Assembly (NCBI GenBank): GCA_945906765.1
Contig: CAMDRF010000025.1
Location: 1-35,460 of the forward strand
Direction: 5' to 3'
Length of the DNA: 35,460 bases
Source: Nitrosovibrio sp. Nv4
GTDB taxonomy: Bacteria; Pseudomonadota; Gammaproteobacteria; Burkholderiales; SG8-39
Below are positions 31,187 through 35,460 of this stretch, in pieces. Positions within the stretch are counted from its first letter, which is position 1. Each line of letters begins with the position of its first letter. Below the pieces are notes generated by a model. The model was not told the origin of the DNA and ran no database searches. It saw only the letters and a program-made list of their open reading frames with translations. Position numbers and translations under genes: made by a program.

Positions 31187-31786
31187 ATGATGCAACTGTA
31201 CTCAGGCACCACCTGTCCCTTCAGCCACCGCTGTCGCTTCGTGCTCTACGAGAAAGGCATGGATTTCCAGGTCATCGACGTGGACCTGTACAACAAGCCC
31301 GAAGACATCGCGGTGATGAACCCGTACAACCGCCTGCCGGTGCTGGTCGAGCGGGATCTGGTGCTCTACGAGTCGAACATCATCAACGAATACATCGACG
31401 AGCGCTTCCCGCATCCGCAGCTTATGCCCGCTGACCCGGTGATGCGCGCGCGCGCCCGGCTGATGCTGTTCAACATGGAAGTGGAGCTCTTTTCGCAGAT
31501 CGAGGCGCTCGAGTCCGGCAAGGAAAAGCAGGTCGATCGCGCCAAGGCGCAGGTGCACGACCACCTGATCCAGATCTCGCCGATCTTCACCAGGACCAAG
31601 CACATGCTGGGCGACGACTTCAGCATGCTCGACGTGGCGATCGCGCCGCTGCTGTGGCGCCTGGACCGCTACGGCATCAAGCTTGGCAAGCCCGCCGCGC
31701 CGTTGATGAAATACGCCGAGCGCATCTTCTCGCGCGCCGCGTTCATCGAGGCGCTCACGCCCTCCGAGAAGGTGATGCGCAAGTAG
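31187..31786 (+). CDS. sspA: stringent starvation protein A homologue SspA (GST fold)
   Basis: A 199-residue protein with a glutathione S-transferase fold that binds RNA polymerase in enterobacteria and affects transcription under starvation. The N-terminal thioredoxin-like half (LYSGTTCPFSHRCRFVLYEKG, residues 4-24) and the surface motif PHP in ERFPHPQLMPADP, needed for SspA function in E. coli, are present. Start at the first of two consecutive ATG codons. sspB follows five bases after the stop. Confidence 0.94.
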   Translation: MMQLYSGTTCPFSHRCRFVLYEKGMDFQVIDVDLYNKPEDIAVMNPYNRLPVLVERDLVLYESNIINEYIDERFPHPQLMPADPVMRARARLMLFNMEVELFSQIEALESGKEKQVDRAKAQVHDHLIQISPIFTRTKHMLGDDFSMLDVAIAPLLWRLDRYGIKLGKPAAPLMKYAERIFSRAAFIEALTPSEKVMRK

Positions 31787-31791
31787 TACGC

Positions 31792-32274
31792 ATGGCCAAC
31801 GCCGAGATTCCCACCAAGCCGTACCTGCTGCGCGCGCTCTACGAGTGGTGCGTGGACAACGGCTACACCGCGCACCTCGCGGTGAAAGTGGATTCGCGCT
31901 CGCAGGCGCCTTCGGAATACGTGCGCAACGGCGAAATCACCCTGAACGTCACGCCCAGCGCCGTGCACAAGCTGCAGATGGGCAACGAACTGATCGAGTT
32001 CTCGGCGCGCTTCGCCGGCGTCGCGCGCCAGATCTCGGTGCCCGTGGCCGGCGTCTACGCCCTCTACGCGCGCGAGACCGGCCAGGGCATGACCTTCGAG
32101 GTTGACGTCGCCAAACCCTCGGTCCAGAGCGACGCGGAAAAGGAACCCTCGAACAGCGCCGGGCCGTCCAACGAACCCGGCCCCGCCGTCCTCCTGCCGG
32201 CGCCGGTCGGCGCCGTGCCCACAGAACCCACCAAACCCACCGGCGGCAAGCCTCAGCTGCGCCGCATCAAGTAG
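31792..32274 (+). CDS. sspB: ClpXP protease specificity-enhancing factor SspB
   Basis: A 160-residue adaptor that delivers ssrA-tagged and other substrates to ClpXP. The folded part (about 1-108) has the SspB pattern KPYLLRALYEWCVDNGYTAH and the HKLQMGNELIEFSARF strand. A disordered proline-rich linker ends in GGKPQLRRIK, the short C-terminal ClpX-binding tail. The ATG at 31792 was chosen over a longer frame that overlaps sspA. Pairing with sspA is the standard order. Confidence 0.93.
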   Translation: MANAEIPTKPYLLRALYEWCVDNGYTAHLAVKVDSRSQAPSEYVRNGEITLNVTPSAVHKLQMGNELIEFSARFAGVARQISVPVAGVYALYARETGQGMTFEVDVAKPSVQSDAEKEPSNSAGPSNEPGPAVLLPAPVGAVPTEPTKPTGGKPQLRRIK

Positions 32275-32290
32275 TAAACTTTTCCGCAGG

Positions 32291-32366
32291 GCCGGCTTAG
32301 CTCAGTTGGTAGAGCAACGGTTTTGTAAACCGAAGGTCGGCGGTTCGATCCCGTCAGCCGGCACCA
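32291..32366 (+). tRNA. tRNA-Thr (anticodon TGT)
   Basis: A 76-base cloverleaf with encoded CCA. The acceptor stem is GCCGGCT/AGCCGGC, the D arm GCTCAGTTGGTAGAGC, the anticodon TGT at 32324-32326 in loop TTTGTAA, and the T arm GGTTCGATCC. The sequence closely follows bacterial tRNA-Thr(UGU). The top anticodon-stem pair (27-43) is an A-A mismatch. It lies 16 bases after sspB, and its 3' end is the likely integration target of the adjacent integrase. Confidence 0.96.
32342..32366 (+). other. probable attachment site (attL) at the tRNA-Thr 3' end
   Basis: P4-type integrases commonly recombine in the 3' part of tRNA genes. The tRNA is intact and the integrase starts 166 bases downstream in the expected orientation. 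The matching attR is not in the window, so the exact core cannot be delimited. Confidence 0.5.
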
Positions 32367-32471
32367 AATACCTGTCCGACGACGCTCAAAGCCGTCCGCA
32401 ACTCCCCCTGAATTCCGCGTTTCCCCTCTGAGAAGCCGTCCGGCCCTGTCCGGGGTCGTCCATTGACAGCC

Positions 32472-32530
32472 GGGGGCAACTGGGGGCAACATCGGGGGCA
32501 ACAGGGTATCCATCCCTAGGAGTTGCCCCC
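32472..32530. repeat. GGGGGCAAC direct repeats and one inverted copy before the integrase
   Basis: GGGGGCAAC occurs at 32472-32480, 32482-32490 and 32494-32502. Its reverse complement GTTGCCCCC lies at 32522-32530, next to the integrase start codon. Spacing and position fit arm-type integrase or excisionase binding sites, which would also let the bound protein repress int. Confidence 0.7.
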
Positions 32531-32532
32531 TC

Positions 32533-33747
32533 ATGGCCTTAACTGACAAAACGATCCGTGCAGCCAAGCACACTGACAAAGCCGTCCGCCTGTTCGACGG
32601 CGGCGGGCTCTACCTCGAGCTCGCGCCGCAGGGCGGTAAGTGGTGGCGCCTCAAGTACCGCTTCGCCGGCAAGGAGAAGCGGCTCTCCCTCGGCGTATAT
32701 CCGCACGTCGCGCTGAAGCAGGCGCGCGAGCGGCGCGACGATGCGAAAAAGCTGCTGGCCAACGGCGTTGACCCGAGCGAGCAGCGCAAGGCGCACAAAG
32801 CCGTCGTCACCGAGCGGGCCGCAAACAGCTTCGAGGCCGTCGCCAGGGAGTGGATCTCCAGCTTCTCCAAGAAGTGGGGCAAGGACTATTCCGCCAAGAT
32901 CCTGCGCAGGCTTGAGCACAACGTCTTCCCGCACGTCGGCGGACGGCCGATAGCCGAGATCACGTCAAAGGAAATGCTCGCTGTCCTGCGCAAGGTGGAA
33001 GATCGTGGGGCCATCGAGACCGCGCACCGGACCAAGCAGAATTGCGGCCAGGTGTTCCGGTACGCCGTCGCCACAGGTCGCGCGGACCGCGACCCTACCG
33101 TCGAGCTTCGCGGCGCACTCGCGCCCAACAAGGAGCAGCACTACCCCTCGATCACCGACCCCAAGGCCATAGGGGCGCTGCTGCGCGCGATCGACGGGTA
33201 CGACGGTTCCCTAGTCACCAAGTGCGCCCTGCGCCTCGCTCCGCTCACTTTCGTGCGTCCTGGCGAGCTTCGGCAGGCGGAGTGGACCGAGTTCAACTTG
33301 GACAAAGCCGAGTGGCGTATCCCTGCCGAGCGAATGAAGATGCGCGAGCAGCACATCGTCCCGCTGTCGGCCCAGGCTGTCGCCATCCTGAAGGAACTGC
33401 AGCCCCTTACCGGCCGCGGCGCCTTCGTCTTTCCCGGGGCTCGCACCAATGGTCGCCCGATGAGCGAGAACACGGTCAACGCGGCGCTGCGCCGACTCGG
33501 CTACTCCAAGGACCAGATGACCGGCCACGGCTTCAGAAGCATGGCCTCAACGAACCTGAACGAGCAGGGCTGGCACCGTGACGCGATCGAGCGGCAGCTT
33601 GCGCACGCCGAGCGGGACGACGTGCGGGCGGCTTACAACTTCGCGGAGCACCTACCCGAGCGAAAAAAAATGATGTCTGCCTGGGCGGACTACTTGGACG
33701 GGCTTTGTGCCGGGGCCGATGTGGTGCCGATCAAGCGCAAGGCATGA
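32533..33747 (+). CDS. P4-type tyrosine recombinase/integrase
   Basis: A 404-residue integrase. The N-terminal DUF4102 (P4 integrase) domain occupies about 1-85 (ALTDKTIRAAKHTDKAVRLF opening), then a core-binding domain, then a catalytic domain with R242 (FVRPGELRQAEW), H332-x2-R335 (GHGFRSMAST), H358 (QLAHAE) and the nucleophile Y368 (RAAYNFAEHL). The full active-site set is present, so it should be functional. AGGAG precedes the ATG. It lies directly after tRNA-Thr and marks the left edge of an integrated element. Confidence 0.95.
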   Translation: MALTDKTIRAAKHTDKAVRLFDGGGLYLELAPQGGKWWRLKYRFAGKEKRLSLGVYPHVALKQARERRDDAKKLLANGVDPSEQRKAHKAVVTERAANSFEAVAREWISSFSKKWGKDYSAKILRRLEHNVFPHVGGRPIAEITSKEMLAVLRKVEDRGAIETAHRTKQNCGQVFRYAVATGRADRDPTVELRGALAPNKEQHYPSITDPKAIGALLRAIDGYDGSLVTKCALRLAPLTFVRPGELRQAEWTEFNLDKAEWRIPAERMKMREQHIVPLSAQAVAILKELQPLTGRGAFVFPGARTNGRPMSENTVNAALRRLGYSKDQMTGHGFRSMASTNLNEQGWHRDAIERQLAHAERDDVRAAYNFAEHLPERKKMMSAWADYLDGLCAGADVVPIKRKA

Positions 33748-33856
33748 ACGAACGCTAGACGATCTACGCCGCGCCTAGCCCGACGGGGCGAAAACCGGGG
33801 AACCCTTGCCCGGCTGGCGCGGCTCCCTCGCAAGGGCGAGCGTGAAGGGGCGTACG

Positions 33857-34600
33857 ATGCCGCGACCAAAATCTAAGCGAGCATTGTCTGTCTTCATGGT
33901 GCGCGGGCACCGGCTAACCGATTCGGAAAAGTATCGGCTGCTAGAACTACTCGGCTATGACGCGGGCACAGTGAAGGCGGCCGAGACTCCAGGCTATCGA
34001 GTGCTCAAGCACGAACTTGGCGCGCCGCTGCTTGTCGAGAAGATTCCAGAATCGGAAGCGCCTGCCCAAAACCCATTCGATGCGATCTTGCACGTCGAAA
34101 ACGCTCTTGGGCTAGGTATTGAGGGCGCGGCGCATCTGGATAGCATCCCGCGACCTGCGGACTACCGTCAGGAATTTGATCGAGCACGACGCGCTGCCAT
34201 CCCACTAATAAAAATTGTGACCGGATGGAGCGATTATTACCGTGACCAATTCACCATTAGAGGCCATGATATTCACAAGATTGAGCAGGCGCTCGGAATC
34301 CTGTTTGACGTATCCATTGATGTGACGCGGGAAATGGCTGGCAAGTCCAGCAAAGGTGCAAGGAAGCAGACCGCGCTGACTGAGGTGATCCGGCGCCTGC
34401 GGCATACTTTTAGCGACTACTACCAAGGCAAACGAACCAAGCGCAAGCGCCAAGGCGCGTTTCAATCCCTCGCGCAATGGGAAAAGGACGAACTGGCATT
34501 CGTCGATACCGCTTTGCTCGATGCCCGACTCGTTCGCAAGGGGCACTACGATTTGCCGCGCCTATTCCGTGACCCGCGCTGCACGCCTAAGTCAATGTAA
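33857..34600 (+). CDS. hypothetical protein of the integrated element (247 aa)
   Basis: The ATG at 33857 follows a GAAGGGG site. An in-frame start at 33806 would run over a palindrome and lacks a ribosome site. The product is soluble-looking, opens with basic MPRPKSKRALSVFMVRG, and has a mid section HDIHKIEQALGILFDVSIDV and a basic, helical C-terminal half (EVIRRLRHTFSDYYQGKR). No catalytic motif or known domain is recognised. Base composition is less GC-rich than the integrase or the core genes. Its function is unknown. Position suggests element cargo. Confidence 0.6.
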   Translation: MPRPKSKRALSVFMVRGHRLTDSEKYRLLELLGYDAGTVKAAETPGYRVLKHELGAPLLVEKIPESEAPAQNPFDAILHVENALGLGIEGAAHLDSIPRPADYRQEFDRARRAAIPLIKIVTGWSDYYRDQFTIRGHDIHKIEQALGILFDVSIDVTREMAGKSSKGARKQTALTEVIRRLRHTFSDYYQGKRTKRKRQGAFQSLAQWEKDELAFVDTALLDARLVRKGHYDLPRLFRDPRCTPKSM

Positions 34601-34726
34601 TTCGTCCCCCACGGAGAACAAGAAGGGAACGTCCGCTAGTACCTTTTCTGCGCTCGCCCGCTGGATTCCGCTGCGGCACCATGTGTCCCATAAGCCGCGA
34701 CGGTATCGCGGCGGACTGGGGTGCAG

Positions 34727-34924
34727 ATGGCGAAAATCCTACTTCGCAAGAAAGCGGTGCAAGAGCGCGTCGGGTTGTGCATTAGCGAAATCTACCGGCT
34801 GATGAAACTTCGCCGGTTCCCGCAGTCGATCCCGCTGGGCGAGCGCGTGGTCGCGTGGGACGCTGACGAAATCGAGGAATTCATTCGTTCGCGCATCGCG
34901 GCGCGTGAGGAACGAGCGGCATGA
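34727..34924 (+). CDS. AlpA-family phage/element transcriptional regulator
   Basis: A 65-residue MerR-like helix-turn-helix protein of the AlpA type. LLRKKAVQERVGLCISEIYRLM contains the recognition helix-turn-helix (described across residues 5-26), followed by the typical wing RRFPQSIPLGERVVAWDADEIE. AlpA-like proteins activate excision or int expression in cryptic elements. ATG at 34727 with GGGG upstream, and a GTG two codons earlier is possible. The stop overlaps the next small ORF as ATGA. Confidence 0.85.
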   Translation: MAKILLRKKAVQERVGLCISEIYRLMKLRRFPQSIPLGERVVAWDADEIEEFIRSRIAAREERAA

Positions 34925-35055
34925 ACGCGCCGCACCTTCCAGATGTCGTCCGTTCGATCCTCAAGGCGCTGATTGTGAGCCACGCTAGTACCGGCCTCAT
35001 GTCGCAGGCCGACGCGGACAACGTGATTACGTTGCTCGGGCTGCACGATGCCTAG
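34921..35055 (+). CDS. small hypothetical protein (44 aa), coupled
   Basis: The ATG overlaps the alpA-like stop (ATGA), and the stop lies eight bases inside the next gene, so it is threaded between two real genes. The product starts MNAPHLPDVVRSILKALIVS and looks like two amphipathic helices. No family is recognised. Support is from the tight overlaps. Confidence 0.45.
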   Translation: MNAPHLPDVVRSILKALIVSHASTGLMSQADADNVITLLGLHDA

Positions 35056-35329
35056 CACTTCACGATTCGAGCGCGAGCGGCTGCCTGATCCGCTAGGGTA
35101 TTTCGAGGCCGAGGGCTTGCGACTGCTCGGGCGCAAGGCTTGGCGATCCACACTCTGCTGTTTTCACAAGGACTCTAACCCGAGCCTGCGGGTCAACGTC
35201 GAAACAGGCGCCTACCGCTGCATGGCCTGCGGCGCCAAGGGCGGCGACGTGCTCGCGTTCCATCGCGCACGGCATGGCCTTTCGTTCGTTCAGGCGGCGC
35301 GCGACTTGGGTGCGTGGGGGGCAGCATGA
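35048..35329 (+). CDS. CHC2-type zinc-finger protein, primase-like
   Basis: A 93-residue protein with CCFHKDSNPSLRV followed by YRCMACGAKGGDVLAFH, the C-x-H ... C-x2-C zinc finger of DnaG-type primases (CHC2). The G-G-D-V-L-x-F run after the second cysteine pair is characteristic. It lacks a TOPRIM domain, which may be in the next gene, so it probably forms the DNA-binding part of a split element primase. The stop overlaps the following gene as ATGA. Confidence 0.8.
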   Translation: MPSTSRFERERLPDPLGYFEAEGLRLLGRKAWRSTLCCFHKDSNPSLRVNVETGAYRCMACGAKGGDVLAFHRARHGLSFVQAARDLGAWGAA

Positions 35330-35460
35330 TCTACCGCGAGGAAGCGCGCAGGCTCGCCCGTCAAGCGATCCGGGGCGACTTCAAGCCCGAGGCGCTGCAC
35401 ACCTACGCCGACGAAAAGGGCGATGCGATCTACTGGCGCATCCGCGCGCGCCTTGCCGAC
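35326..35460 (+). CDS. element replication protein, 3'-truncated by window edge
   Basis: Only the first 45 codons are visible (opening MIYREEARRLARQAIRGDFK, later HTYADEKGDAIYWRIRARL). This N-terminus resembles primase/helicase proteins of integrated elements that follow a separate CHC2 zinc-finger gene. The catalytic part lies outside the window, so the call rests on context and a weak pattern match. Confidence 0.5.
   Translation, partial: MIYREEARRLARQAIRGDFKPEALHTYADEKGDAIYWRIRARLAD

Noticed and set aside
33803-33836. CCCTTGC/GCAAGGG inverted repeat after the integrase as a terminator
   Set aside because: The loop is 20 bases and no T-run follows.

Overview
The window looks like a chromosomal segment of a GC-rich betaproteobacterium. 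The evidence is gene order: mlaFEDACB, ibaG, murA, hisGDCBHAFIE, hinT, tatABC, then degQ, petABC and sspAB, with mlaA inside the mla operon, monofunctional hisB, short-form hisG, and a PLWY-type cytochrome b. No species can be named from this sequence alone.

Layout. (1) 1-2000 is accessory DNA: the 3' end of an HExxH metallopeptidase, a membrane-anchored staphylococcal-nuclease-like protein, two small orphan genes and a gene-free, palindrome-rich stretch. It ends abruptly inside a response-regulator gene, of which only the first 48 codons survive (2000-2146, minus strand) beside an ABC ATPase gene. (2) 2906-17622 is a dense co-directional core block. It covers outer-membrane lipid asymmetry (Mla), a shrunken ABC ATPase-permease fusion, peptidoglycan precursor synthesis (MurA), histidine biosynthesis and Tat export. 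Most neighbours overlap by 4-8 bases or sit within about 65 bases, so much of it is probably one long transcriptional unit. An intrinsic terminator lies between tatA and tatB. (3) 17685-26271 is a defence insertion between tatC and degQ: a type III-like DNA methyltransferase, a Schlafen-type AlbA/GHKL ATP-binding protein, a helicase-nuclease restriction subunit, and a ribbon-helix-helix protein. (4) 26258-27192 is a rearrangement scar: a hydrolase gene still overlapped by the last 32 codons of a livM-like permease, abutting degQ. (5) 27203-32274 returns to core: a membrane-anchored DegQ/DegS-like protease, divergent petABC (cytochrome bc1) and sspAB. (6) tRNA-Thr(TGT) at 32291 is followed by a P4-type integrase and the start of an integrated element (AlpA-like regulator, CHC2 zinc-finger primase-like protein, start of a further gene) that runs off the window.

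Functional links: the PetA Rieske protein carries a twin-arginine signal and so should depend on TatABC encoded upstream. SspB and SspA, MlaA-F, and HisH/HisF each form known complexes. The least explained parts are the three-gene restriction cassette, whose methyltransferase has a compositionally foreign specificity region and whose AlbA/GHKL subunit has a repeat-rich linker, and the composite ABC gene produced by three in-frame deletions.
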